DNA of 64,000 bases. Origin: Azotobacter vinelandii CA (lineage in GTDB: Bacteria > Pseudomonadota > Gammaproteobacteria > Pseudomonadales > Pseudomonadaceae). This document shows positions 28,503 through 37,668 of this stretch, in pieces. The position numbers and the translations under genes are program-made. The DNA is taken from assembly GCF_000380335.1 (NCBI RefSeq), contig NC_021149.1, positions 3,834,501 through 3,898,500 of the forward strand, written 5' to 3'. The notes beneath the pieces are model-generated. The model saw nothing but the letters and a program-made list of their open reading frames with translations, made no database searches and was not told the DNA's origin. Position 1 is the stretch's first letter. Each line of letters opens with the position of its first letter.

Positions 28503-29291
28503 CTACTTGCGCAGGAAATCCAGCACCGCCTCGGTGAAGGCCTCGCCGGCCTCGACGTTGGACAGGTGCGCGACGGGGAACTCGACCAGCTCCGCGCCCG
28601 GAATGTTTTCCTGCATGAAGCGACCATGCTCCGGGGTGGTCACCGCGTCCCGGGTGCCGCAGACGATCAGGGTCGGCACGGCGACGACGCCGAGCCGTTC
28701 GCGGAAGTCGGCATCGCGCACCGCCGCGCAGTTGGCGGCGTAGCCCTCGGGCGAAGTCAACGCCAGCATGCCGACGACCGGCTCGACCTTGTCCGGCCGG
28801 GCGGCGGCGAACTCCGCGGTGAACCAGCGCGCTATGGTGGCGTCGCGCAGGTCGCGCATGGCCTGCCGGCCGCCCTTGAGCACCGTATCGATGCGGCCGT
28901 TCCAGACCTCGTCGCTGGCGATCTTCGCCGCGGTGTTGCACAGCACCAGCTTGTGCAGGCGCTCGCCGGCGTTGATGCCCAGCCACTGGCCGATCAGCCC
29001 GCCCATGGACAGGCCGCAGAAGGAAAACCTCCGGATGTCGAGGGCATCGGTCAGCGCCAGCACGTCGCGGCCGAGTTGCTCGACGTTGTAGGGTCCCTGG
29101 CTGACCAGCGACCCGCCGTGGCCGCGGGTGTCGTAGCGCAGCACGCGGAAATGCCCGGCGAAGGCCGGGACCTGGGCGTCCCACATGCGCAGTTCGGTGC
29201 CCAGAGAGTTGGACAGCACCAGCACCGGCGCACCCGCGGGGCCGTCGATCTGGTAGTTCAGTGCGCCATCGGCGAGTTGCACGGTCGGCAT
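28503..29291 (-). CDS. pcaD: 3-oxoadipate enol-lactonase
   Basis: The 262-residue alpha/beta hydrolase converts beta-ketoadipate enol-lactone to beta-ketoadipate. Nucleophile elbow CGLSMGG (Ser95), acid in CGTRDAVT (Asp215) and His242 in VAHLSN complete the triad; the oxyanion region is LSNSLGTELRMW. The Shine-Dalgarno AAGGAG, 6 nt before the ATG, straddles the end of the inverted-repeat element inserted between pcaB and pcaD. Translation signals are therefore kept, but coupling to pcaB is broken. Confidence 0.95.
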   Translation of the reverse strand: MPTVQLADGALNYQIDGPAGAPVLVLSNSLGTELRMWDAQVPAFAGHFRVLRYDTRGHGGSLVSQGPYNVEQLGRDVLALTDALDIRRFSFCGLSMGGLIGQWLGINAGERLHKLVLCNTAAKIASDEVWNGRIDTVLKGGRQAMRDLRDATIARWFTAEFAAARPDKVEPVVGMLALTSPEGYAANCAAVRDADFRERLGVVAVPTLIVCGTRDAVTTPEHGRFMQENIPGAELVEFPVAHLSNVEAGEAFTEAVLDFLRK

Positions 29292-29301
29292 TGGAAGCTC
29301 C

Positions 29302-29587
29302 TTAGGGTCTGTTGATGTTTTGGCGTGAGCCGCGTTGCCGCGTCAAATGCCGCCAGGCCGGGCCGCGTTCGGCAAGGCGCGGGTCGCCGGCAATGGTCAT
29401 TCCCTTGCCAAGACCCGCAACGCCGCATGGCGGCATTTGCCGCGCAACCCGTAGGGACGGGGCCCGTTTGGCGCAGCACGGCGTCGCTCGTCGTTCATTT
29501 GGAATGACCAAACTTCTCTCCTCGTTCCTTGTTCTGCGCCAAACGGGCCTCCGTCGCGGCCTACGCCAAAACGTCAACAGACCCTAA
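29302..29587. mobile_element. MITE-like element with 25-bp terminal inverted repeats, inserted at the pcaB/pcaD junction
   Basis: The ends TTAGGGTCTGTTGATG... (29302-29326) and ...CGTCAACAGACCCTAA (29563-29587) are inverted repeats matching at 24 of 25 positions. Inside are further inverted repeats: a perfect 14-bp pair at 29463-29476 and 29534-29547, and a ~21-bp imperfect pair around CAAATGCCGCCA near 29336 and 29430. No transposase is encoded. Removing the body and one TA copy restores CACTGTTAAGGAGCTTCC, which gives pcaB a TAA stop followed directly by the pcaD ribosome-binding site. This supports a TA target duplication, as with IS630/IS427-type movers. The mobilising transposase is not in the window. 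Confidence 0.85.
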
Positions 29588-30936
29588 CAGTGGGTGGCGC
29601 GGTGTTCGGCCACCGCACGGGCGACCCAGCGCTGCGCCAGGCCTAGGTAATGGGACGGATCGAGCAGGCGCTCCAGTTCGGCGGCGGACAGCTCGGCGCT
29701 CACCTCGGGATCGGCGCCGAGCGCGGCGCGCAGGTGGCGTCCCTCGGCGATGGCCTGGCGGCAACACTGCTCGACCAGATGATGAGCACGCTCGCGGCCC
29801 AGCTTCCGGGCCAGGGCGATGCTCACCGCCTCGGCGAGCACCAGCCCCCGGGTCAGGTCGAGGTTCTCGCGCATGCGCGCGGCATCCACCTCCAGTCCCG
29901 GCAACAGCAGGCGCGCCTGCTGCAGGGCGCCGGAAAGCAGACAGCACAGCTCGGGCAGGGTTTCCCACTCGGCATGCCAGAGGCCGAGGCTGCGCTCGTG
30001 TTCCTGGGGCATGGCGGCGAGCATGGTGGCGACCAGCCCCGGCGCGCGGGTGGCGGCGCCGATCAGTACGGCGGCGCCGACCGGGTTGCGCTTGTGCGGC
30101 ATGGTCGAGGAGCCGCCCTTGCCCGGCGCCGAGGGCTCGAACACTTCGCCGACGTCGGTCTGCATCAGCAGCGACAGGTCGCGGCCGAGCTTGCCGAGAG
30201 TACCGGCCAAGAGCCCCAGCCAGCCGGCGAACTCGGCCAGGCGGTCGCGCTGGGTATGCCAGGGCTGCTCGGGCAGGCCCAGGTCGAGTTCGCGGGCCAG
30301 CGCCTCGGAAACCGGCAGGGCCTGCTCGCCCAGCGCCGCCAGGGTGCCGGCGGCACCGCCGAACTGCAGGACCAGAAGGCGCGGCTTCAGCTCGGCCAGC
30401 CGCCGGCGCTGGCGGGTGACGGCGCCGAGCAGGCCGGCGAGCTTCATGCCGAGGGTCACCGGGGTGGCGTGCTGCAGCCAGGTGCGTCCGGCCAGCGCCG
30501 TGTCGGCGTGGCGCTCGGCCTGCACGGCGAGGTCTTCGGCCAGTTGCGCCAGCTCGCTTTCGAACAGCGCGACGGCGGCGCGCAGTTGCAGCACCAGGCC
30601 GCTGTCCATGGCGTCCTGGCTGGTGGCGCCGAGGTGCAGGTAACGTTCGGCGTCGGCATCCACGGCGGCGATCCGTCGGCCGAGCGCCTTGACCAGCGGA
30701 ATCGCCGAATTGCCGGCGGTGGCGATGGCCAGAGCCAGGGCGGCGACATCGAAGCGCTCGGCCACGCAGGCCTCGGCGATCGGCGCCACGGCGGCCTCGG
30801 GAATCAGCCCGACCGCCGCTTCGGCTCGCGCCAGCGCGGCCTCGAAATCGAGCATGCCCTGCAGCCGCCCGCGGTCGGAAAACACCGCGCGCATCGGCGC
30901 GCTGGTGAAGTAGGCATCGAAGAGTTGGTTGCTCAC
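29584..30936 (-). CDS. pcaB: 3-carboxy-cis,cis-muconate cycloisomerase
   Basis: The 450-residue member of the fumarase/aspartase superfamily cyclises beta-carboxymuconate to gamma-carboxymuconolactone. Signature GKGGSSTMPHKRNP is intact, with LHLGATSQDAMDSG and RTWLQHATPVTLG upstream. GTG 30936 (protein MSNQLFDAYFTSAPMR) is the start, with AGGA ~9 nt upstream; extra in-frame codons to 30969 are not homologous. The stop TAG (29584-29586) is formed by the terminal repeat of the inserted element, replacing an inferred original TAA at the same codon. Confidence 0.94.
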   Translation of the reverse strand: MSNQLFDAYFTSAPMRAVFSDRGRLQGMLDFEAALARAEAAVGLIPEAAVAPIAEACVAERFDVAALALAIATAGNSAIPLVKALGRRIAAVDADAERYLHLGATSQDAMDSGLVLQLRAAVALFESELAQLAEDLAVQAERHADTALAGRTWLQHATPVTLGMKLAGLLGAVTRQRRRLAELKPRLLVLQFGGAAGTLAALGEQALPVSEALARELDLGLPEQPWHTQRDRLAEFAGWLGLLAGTLGKLGRDLSLLMQTDVGEVFEPSAPGKGGSSTMPHKRNPVGAAVLIGAATRAPGLVATMLAAMPQEHERSLGLWHAEWETLPELCCLLSGALQQARLLLPGLEVDAARMRENLDLTRGLVLAEAVSIALARKLGRERAHHLVEQCCRQAIAEGRHLRAALGADPEVSAELSAAELERLLDPSHYLGLAQRWVARAVAEHRATHC

Positions 30937-30996
30937 GTCGATTCGTCCTGAAACAAAAAACGATGGCAATACGGCCCAGAGGCAGTCCAGCTGTAA

Positions 30997-31147
30997 GGTG
31001 GATGGCCGAAGCCATCCACCATGGTGGACAAGCCCACGGTGTTATCCACCTTACCCATTGCGCCGTTGCCGTTTCGCAGGGTGGAAAACCGCGCCGGCGT
31101 TTTCCATCACCCGCCTCCTGGTGGGTAACGCTACGCGGTTACCCACC
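30997..31147. repeat. Four REP-like palindromes in the pcaF-pcaB gap
   Basis: Four imperfect hairpins lie in the 232-bp gap: 30997-31020 (GGTGGATGG/CCATCCACC), 31023-31050 (GGTGGACAA/TTATCCACC), 31079-31111 (GGGTGGAAAA/TTTTCCATCACCC) and 31120-31147 (GGTGGGTAAC/GTTACCCACC, followed by CTACG). The arms share one consensus. In P. aeruginosa, as I recall, a pcaT transporter gene occupies this position. Confidence 0.8.
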
Positions 31148-31168
31148 CTACGATGGCCCCGAGCAGGC

Positions 31169-32370
<1,202 letters not shown>

Positions 32371-32374
<4 letters not shown>

Positions 32375-33153
32375 TCCTCACCTCCGGCCTGCCCGTGGGC
32401 GGCGGCGGTGCGGGCTTCCAGCTCGCGCAGGGCGGTCAGTTCGGTTTCGTTCGGTGCCTCGGTGACCGCCACCTTATCGGTGAAGCGGATCGCCCAGCCG
32501 GTGTTCTCGATCACCTGCTCGCGGGTCACGCCAGGGTGCAGGGAAGTGACGACGAACTCGTTGGTGCCAGCCTCCGGCTCCATGATGCACAGGTCGGTGA
32601 TGATCGCCACCGGCCCCGCGCCCGGCAGGCCGAGCTGCCTGCGGTGGTCGCCGCCCTCGCCGTGGCCGACCGAGGTGATGAAAGCCAGCTTGTCGACGAA
32701 GGTGCGGTGCGACTGCTTGAGGATGATCAGCACCTTCTTCGCGCTGCCGGCGATCTCCGGCGCGCCGCCGGCGCCCGGCAGGCGCACCTTGGGCTGGTGG
32801 TAGTCGCCGATCACCGTGGTGTTGATGTTGCCGTACTTGTCGACCTGAGCGGCGCCGAGGAAACCGACGTCGATGCGCCCGCCCTGCAGCCAGTAGCGGA
32901 AGATCTCGCCGGTGGGCACCACGGTGTCGGCGGTCTCGGCCAGTTCGCCATCGCCGATGGACAGCGGCAGCACCGAAGGCTTGGCGCCGATCGGGCCGGA
33001 TTCGTAGATCAGCACCACGTCCGGGGCGTGGGTCAGGCGCGCCAGGTTGGCGGCCTTGGACGGCAGGCCGATGCCGACGAAGCAGACACTGTCGTTACCC
33101 AGGCGGCGGGCGGCGGCGACAGTCATCATTTCATTGGTGGAGTAATTCATCAT
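32371..33153 (-). CDS. pcaJ: 3-oxoadipate CoA-transferase subunit B (CatJ/PcaJ type)
   Basis: The 260-residue beta subunit transfers CoA from succinyl-CoA to beta-ketoadipate together with PcaI. CoA-transferase family I features are [16 protein letters not shown], the active-site Glu in [12 protein letters not shown], and [20 protein letters not shown]. The longer ~260-residue form is like CatJ of Pseudomonas sp. B13 rather than the ~213-residue P. putida PcaJ. Start is ATGATG (33153 or 33150) overlapping the pcaI stop, with AGGAGG upstream. Confidence 0.93.
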
Positions 33154-34019
33154 TCGGCCTCCTGGGCGGCCAGTCTGGCCTGCCCCATCTTTTCTTGAAA
33201 GGCGGAAAAATCGGCGGTGCCACGGATAAAGGCGTCGATCCAGGCGGTGAAGCCCTCGCGGCTGCGGGCGATCGGGTCCCAGTCCTGGTAGAAGCGGTTG
33301 TCGCGCTCGTAGTAGCCGTGGGCGTAGGACGGGTGGGCGCCGCCGGGCACCGGGCAGACCGCGCTCAGCGCCCAGGTCGGCAGGACGCAGGCGTTCATCG
33401 GCGCCTTCAGGTCGTCGACGATCTCCTCGACGGTGACGATGCAGCGCCTGGCGGCCAGCGCGGCCTCCTTCTGTACGCCGAGGATGCCCTGGATCAGCAC
33501 GTTGCCCTTGCGGTCGGCCTTCTGCGCGTGGATCACGGTGACGTCCGGGCGCACCGAGGGCACCGCGGCCAGCACCTCGCCGGTGAACGGGCAGGTGACG
33601 CTCCTGATCAGCGGGTTGACCTTCGGCAGGTCGGAGCCGGCGTAGGCGCGCAATACCGCGAACGGCAGGCCGGAAGCGCCGGCCACGTAGGCGTTGGCCA
33701 GGTCGGCATGGCTGTGCTCCTCGATCTCCAGCGGTTGCGGCCAGCCCTTCTCCACCGCGTCGCGCAGACGATGCAGGGAGCCCACGCCGGGGTTGCCGCC
33801 CCAGGAGAAGATCAGTTTTTTCGCGCAGCCGGCGCCGATCAGCAGGTCGTAGACCAGGTCGGGGGTCATGCGCACCAGGGTCAGGTCCTTCCTGCCCTGG
33901 CGGATGATTTCGTGGGCGGCGGCGCTGGGGATCAGGTGGGTGAAACCTTCGAGGGCGAGGGTGTCGCCGTCGTTGACGAAGCGCTGTACCGCTTCGCGCA
34001 GGGTGAGGATTTCGGCCAT
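33150..34019 (-). CDS. pcaI: 3-oxoadipate CoA-transferase subunit A (CatI/PcaI type)
   Basis: The 289-residue alpha subunit is of the CatI-like long form: MAEILTLREAVQRFVNDGDT, ALEGFTHLIPSAAAHEIIRQ, and FSWGGNPGVGSLHRLRDAVE. It is the first gene of the pcaIJF-B-D-C cluster. A 191-bp control region with PcaR-like sequences precedes it, separating it from pcaR's 3' end. The ATGA overlap with pcaJ fits a 1:1 complex. Confidence 0.93.
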   Translation of the reverse strand: MAEILTLREAVQRFVNDGDTLALEGFTHLIPSAAAHEIIRQGRKDLTLVRMTPDLVYDLLIGAGCAKKLIFSWGGNPGVGSLHRLRDAVEKGWPQPLEIEEHSHADLANAYVAGASGLPFAVLRAYAGSDLPKVNPLIRSVTCPFTGEVLAAVPSVRPDVTVIHAQKADRKGNVLIQGILGVQKEAALAARRCIVTVEEIVDDLKAPMNACVLPTWALSAVCPVPGGAHPSYAHGYYERDNRFYQDWDPIARSREGFTAWIDAFIRGTADFSAFQEKMGQARLAAQEAE

Positions 34020-34092
34020 TTCGTAAGTGCTCTCGTCGGGGATCGGCGGCGCCGGAAGCGGCGCGGTTTAGAGCCACGTTACGAGCAAGCGC

Positions 34093-34137
34093 ATGGCGTA
34101 ACAATCCGATAATCGCCAATCCGTTCGTTTATCGAAC
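34093..34137 (-). promoter_or_regulatory. PcaR-type operator region upstream of pcaI
   Basis: On the minus strand, GTTCGATAAACGAAC (34123-34137) is a perfect 15-bp palindrome close to the recalled PcaR consensus GTTCGATAATCGCAC. A second, weaker copy, GATTATCGGATTGTTACG, lies immediately downstream (34097-34114). The spacing ~75-120 bp before the pcaI ATG and the linked pcaR gene make this the likely PcaR activation site. Confidence 0.6.
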
Positions 34138-34167
34138 GCATTGTAAGGAGACTATCGAGCGAGCGGA

Positions 34168-34207
34168 AAGACGCCGGCGGCGGGGCACGGGCCCGTGTCC
34201 CGCCGCC
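34168..34207 (-). terminator. Hairpin downstream of pcaR
   Basis: A long GC-rich dyad, CGGCGGCGGGGCACGGG/CCCGTGTCCCGCCGCCG, lies just after the pcaR stop. On the minus strand a moderately T-rich tract follows (GTCTTTCC). It probably ends pcaR transcription before the pcaI promoter. Confidence 0.6.
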
Positions 34208-34210
34208 GGT

Positions 34211-35050
34211 TCAGGCGAACAACTGGGCGCTCAGGTCGCGGCTGGCCGCCAGCATGATCGGCAGGTAGCGCTTTTCCAGCTCGGCGATGGTCACGCGCCC
34301 GGCGTGAGTGCTGACGTTCATCGCCGCCAGTACCCGTCCCGAGGAATCCTGGACCGGCACCGCCAGCGAGCGCAGGCCCTGCTCCAGCTCCTGGTCGACG
34401 ATGCACCAGCCCTGCCGGCGCACCTGCTGCAGGCACTCCCAGAGCGCCTCGCGGCTGTGCAGGGTGCGGCTGGTCTTGGCCAGCAGGTCGGCGTGTTCCA
34501 GGTATTCCTGCAGGCTGACGTCGTCCAGCGCGGCGAGCAGCACGCGGCCCATCGAGGTGCAGTAGGCCGGTAGTCGGCTGCCGACGCTGAGGTCGACCGA
34601 GATCAGCCGTTGCGGTATCGCCGAGCGGGCGATGTAAAGCACCTCCTCGCCTTCCAGGGTGGCCAGGTTGCAGGCCTCGTGCAGTTGTTCGCTGATGCGA
34701 TCGAGGTAGGGCTGCGCGGACACCGCCAGCGGCGTGGAGGACAGGTAGGCGTGGCCGAGGGTCAGTACCTTGGGGGTCAGCGAATAGGTGCGCCCGTCGG
34801 TGGTGGCGAAACCGAGCTTCATCAGGGTATGCAGACAACGGCGCACGGCGGCGCGCGGAATCTCGGTGCGGTGGCTGATCTGGGCGATGGTCAGGTGGCG
34901 CTTGCGCTCCTGGAAGGCGCCGATCACCGCCAGGCCGCGAGCCAGGGAGGTCATGAAATTCGGATCGCCGCTCAGGGCCTCGATGCGCTTGGCGGGGGAA
35001 ATATAGGGCGGCGGCGCAAGGGTGGGCACGGCCTGACGCGACTCACTCAT
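34211..35050 (-). CDS. pcaR: IclR-family regulator of the beta-ketoadipate pathway
   Basis: The 279-residue protein has an IclR HTH (SLARGLAVIGAFQERKRHLT, IAQISHRTEIPRAAVRRCLH) and an effector-binding domain (YCTSMGRVLLAALDD, LRSLAVPVQDSSGRVLAAMN). This matches PcaR/PobR-type activators that respond to beta-ketoadipate. The start at 35050 has AAGGAG 7 nt upstream. It lies upstream of pcaI on the same strand, separated by a terminator-like hairpin and the operator. The PcaR-like box near quiC suggests a wider regulon. Confidence 0.92.
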   Translation of the reverse strand: MSESRQAVPTLAPPPYISPAKRIEALSGDPNFMTSLARGLAVIGAFQERKRHLTIAQISHRTEIPRAAVRRCLHTLMKLGFATTDGRTYSLTPKVLTLGHAYLSSTPLAVSAQPYLDRISEQLHEACNLATLEGEEVLYIARSAIPQRLISVDLSVGSRLPAYCTSMGRVLLAALDDVSLQEYLEHADLLAKTSRTLHSREALWECLQQVRRQGWCIVDQELEQGLRSLAVPVQDSSGRVLAAMNVSTHAGRVTIAELEKRYLPIMLAASRDLSAQLFA

Positions 35051-35113
35051 GGGGTCTCCTTGACTGGCTCGCCCCCGGAGCCATGGCACGGGCGGCGAAT
35101 TCGGAATGCTCGA

Positions 35114-36196
35114 TTATCGACCGGCGGCCGGCCGATCACAATTGAGCATCCCGTGGTCGCCCAGGGCCTGCGGGCGGAGCTGGGCCAGGCGGCTGCGGGT
35201 GCGCGCGAAGTCCTCGTGCGGCCGTTCGCGGCACAGCTCGTCCAGGCTCGTCCGGCTGCTCAGGAGCAGCTCCGTGCCGGCGTCGTAGGCGATGTCGACG
35301 AAATTCAAAAAGCGCTGCCGGACGTCCGGCGAATGCCGGTCCAGGCAAGGCAGGCCGCTGATGGCGATGCGCTCGAAGCGTTCGCAGAGCCAGAGGTAGT
35401 CGCGGGTCGAGGACGGCACCGGGAACAGCGCGGCGAAGTCCAGCCAGAGGCTGCGTGCGTCCTGGCCGAGCGGCGCCAGGCTCAACCGGTTGACCTGGAG
35501 CGGCGCCGCCGGCGCGCCCAGGCCCAGTTCGCGCCGCCAGTCCAGCAGGCTCTGCGGCGACTCCGGCCAGTGGTACTGGCCCCAGTGGCCGCCGCCGCGA
35601 GAGCGGTAGTCGACGCCGCCGTCCAGTTCGACGATGCGCATGTGCCTTTCGAGCACGCGGATGAACGGCTTGAAACGCTCGTGATGCAACGGGTTCGGGC
35701 ACAGCGATGCCGGCGCGTAGTTGGAGGTGACCACCACGCCGACCCGCGCCCGCAGCAGGGCTTCGAGCAGACGACCGAGGAGGATGGCGTCGCCGATGTC
35801 GTGCACGTGGAACTCGTCGAAGCAGAGCAGGCGCACCTCGCCGGCCAGTTCCGCGGCGACCCGCGCCAGCGGATCGGGTTGCCCGGCATGGGCGAGCAGG
35901 CGTGCCTGCAACTCCTGCAGGAAGGCGTGGAAATGCACCCGGCGCTTGGCCGCCAGCGGCGCGCCCTGGAAGAAGCAGTCCATGACGAAGCTCTTGCCGC
36001 GCCCCACCCCGCCCCACAGATAGAAGCCGCCGGCGGGCCGGCGCAACCAGCCGCGCCTGCCGCCCGGCAATGTTTCCAGCCAGTCCGCCAGCGCATCGAG
36101 CGCGAACGACTGCGCGGCGTCGGCCTGAAAGCCGGACGCCGCCAGTCGCTGTGCGAAGTGCCGGCGCACCGCCTGAGCGGGCGCCGGCCGGAGCAT
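35114..36196 (-). CDS. zapE: AFG1-type ATPase (ZapE cell-division protein family)
   Basis: The 360-residue P-loop ATPase has Walker A GGVGRGKSFVMD and Walker B LLCFDEFHVHD. The family stretches are FHAFLQELQARL, VVVTSNYAPASLCPNPLHHE and RSRGGGHWGQYHW. In E. coli ZapE binds the Z-ring under stress. The ATG at 36196 sits 4 bp after the pcaG stop; an alternative TTG at 36211 overlaps pcaG. The closeness suggests co-transcription with pcaHG, an unusual partner for a ring-cleavage dioxygenase. It may instead be a paralogue of a core zapE elsewhere. Confidence 0.86.
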   Translation of the reverse strand: MLRPAPAQAVRRHFAQRLAASGFQADAAQSFALDALADWLETLPGGRRGWLRRPAGGFYLWGGVGRGKSFVMDCFFQGAPLAAKRRVHFHAFLQELQARLLAHAGQPDPLARVAAELAGEVRLLCFDEFHVHDIGDAILLGRLLEALLRARVGVVVTSNYAPASLCPNPLHHERFKPFIRVLERHMRIVELDGGVDYRSRGGGHWGQYHWPESPQSLLDWRRELGLGAPAAPLQVNRLSLAPLGQDARSLWLDFAALFPVPSSTRDYLWLCERFERIAISGLPCLDRHSPDVRQRFLNFVDIAYDAGTELLLSSRTSLDELCRERPHEDFARTRSRLAQLRPQALGDHGMLNCDRPAAGR

Positions 36197-36200
36197 GACC

Positions 36201-36806
36201 TCAGAAGTCAAAGAACACCGTTTCCCCTTCGCCCTGCACGCGGATGTCGAAGCGGTAGGCGGTCTTGCCGTCCACCTCGCAGCGCTTGGCGATCAGGGTC
36301 TTGCGGCGTTCCGGCTGCTCGATCAGGTTCAGCACCGGATCGGCGGCGTTGGCCTCGACCTCGTCGTCGAAGTAGATGCGGGTCTGCAGGTGGATGTTGA
36401 TGCCGCGGGCGAACAGCGACACGCTGATGTGCGGCGCCATCGGCTTGCCGGCGGCGTTCTTCACCACCCCCGGCTTGACGGTCTTCACTGTCCACTCGCC
36501 GGCGTCGAAGGTGGTCGCGGTGCGGGCGAAACCGTTGAACGACTTTTCCAGGTCATAGACGGTGTCGTAGACGCCCTCGTGGTTGGCTTGCCAGAGCTCC
36601 AGGTAGGAGTCGCGGATCAGGTGGCCGTTGCCGTCGACGACCTTGCCGATCAGGATGATGTGCTCGCCCGGCGCATCGTCCTTGGCCATCTCGTTCCAGA
36701 TTTCCTGCTCGCGGGTCGGGTTGCCGGCGGCGGCGCCGGCCAGGCCGATGTGCACGTAGGGGCCGGCGGTCTGCGAGGGGGTTTCCGGCAGCAGTTCGTA
36801 ATTCAT
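36201..36806 (-). CDS. pcaG: Protocatechuate 3,4-dioxygenase alpha subunit
   Basis: The 201-residue intradiol dioxygenase alpha chain has ETPSQTAGPYVHIGL, DSYLELWQANHEGVYDT and APHISVSLFARGINIHLQTR. As expected for alpha, the Fe ligands of beta are not all present. The ring-opening enzyme is an (alpha-beta) oligomer making beta-carboxy-cis,cis-muconate from protocatechuate. It follows pcaH by 13 bp with an AGGAG site. Confidence 0.95.
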   Translation of the reverse strand: MNYELLPETPSQTAGPYVHIGLAGAAAGNPTREQEIWNEMAKDDAPGEHIILIGKVVDGNGHLIRDSYLELWQANHEGVYDTVYDLEKSFNGFARTATTFDAGEWTVKTVKPGVVKNAAGKPMAPHISVSLFARGINIHLQTRIYFDDEVEANAADPVLNLIEQPERRKTLIAKRCEVDGKTAYRFDIRVQGEGETVFFDF

Positions 36807-36819
36807 GGTCGGCTCCTTC

Positions 36820-37539
36820 TCACTGGTTCTCGAAACGGGTCTGGCGCTGGCCGCGCAGCACGATATTGAAGCGGTACGCCAGGCAATCCATCGGCACGTT
36901 GCTGCTCAGGTCCAGACGGCCGATCAGGGTCTCGGCGGCGGCCGGGTTGGCGATGGCGCGGATGATCGGGCACTTTGGAAACAGCGGGTCGCCCTCGAAG
37001 TACATCTGGGTGATCAGCTTGGTGGCGATCGACGGGCCGCTGATGGACACGTGGATGTGCGACGGGCGCCACTCGTTGGGGCCGTTGCGCCACGGGTAGG
37101 GGCCCGGCTTGATGGTGCGGAAGTAGTAGTAGCCGTCGGCGTCGGTCAGGGTGCGGCCGACCCCGCCGAAGTTGGGGTCCAGCGGCGCCAGGTAGCTGTC
37201 GTTCTTGTGGCGGTAGCGGCCGCCGGCGTTGGCCTGCCACATTTCCACCAAGGTGTGCGGAACCGGCTTGCCGTACTGGTCGACCACCCGGCCGCACATG
37301 ATGACGCGCTCGCCGACCGGCAGGCCGCCATGGTTGAAGTTGAGCAGCAGGTCGTTGTCGTACTTGCCCAGCTTCAGATGGCTGAAGTCGGGACCGGTGG
37401 TTTCCGAGAGGGACTGCGGGATGCTGACCAGCGCCTGGCTCGGCGAGCGAGCGATGGTGGTCTTGTAATCCGGGGTATAACCTTTCGGCTGCCAATTCCG
37501 ATCGCGGGCGACGAAACGGCGGGTATCGAGCTCGGACAT
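36820..37539 (-). CDS. pcaH: Protocatechuate 3,4-dioxygenase beta subunit
   Basis: The 239-residue catalytic chain carries all four non-haem Fe(III) ligands: Tyr109 (GGRYRHKND), Tyr148 (GPYPWRNG), and His161 and His163 ([11 protein letters not shown]). These fit the known Tyr/Tyr/His/His set. ATG 37539 has AAGGAG upstream; earlier codons lack homology. First gene of pcaHG(-zapE). A PcaQ-like site lies ~115 bp upstream. Confidence 0.96.
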   Translation of the reverse strand: MSELDTRRFVARDRNWQPKGYTPDYKTTIARSPSQALVSIPQSLSETTGPDFSHLKLGKYDNDLLLNFNHGGLPVGERVIMCGRVVDQYGKPVPHTLVEMWQANAGGRYRHKNDSYLAPLDPNFGGVGRTLTDADGYYYFRTIKPGPYPWRNGPNEWRPSHIHVSISGPSIATKLITQMYFEGDPLFPKCPIIRAIANPAAAETLIGRLDLSSNVPMDCLAYRFNIVLRGQRQTRFENQ

Positions 37540-37652
37540 CTCAGGCTCCTTGTTGTTGGGATTGTGGAGTCGCTGGAACCGCAAAGCGGCTACGCGAGGC
37601 AAAGTGTCACACCGCCCCGGTCCGATGAAAATTGAAAAGAACACTCACAAAC

Positions 37653-37668
37653 ATAACCGTGAAGTTAT
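37653..37668. promoter_or_regulatory. PcaQ-like operator upstream of pcaH
   Basis: ATAACCGTGAAGTTAT is a near dyad matching the PcaQ motif I recall from Sinorhizobium (ATAACC-N4-GGTTAA). It overlaps the pcaQ stop codon and is ~114 bp before the pcaH start, a normal distance for LysR activation. Confidence 0.5.

Noticed and set aside
27949..29184. A 411-codon minus-strand frame that seems to fuse a large N-terminal part to PcaC
   Set aside because: Only the last 130 codons (from 28341) are PcaC. The upstream part is an off-frame reading of pcaD and of the REP-containing gap, so there is no true PcaD-PcaC (PcaL-like) fusion here.
28426..31147. The palindromic repeats as a CRISPR array
   Set aside because: Units are inverted repeats of variable length and spacing, with no constant direct repeat/spacer pattern and no cas genes.
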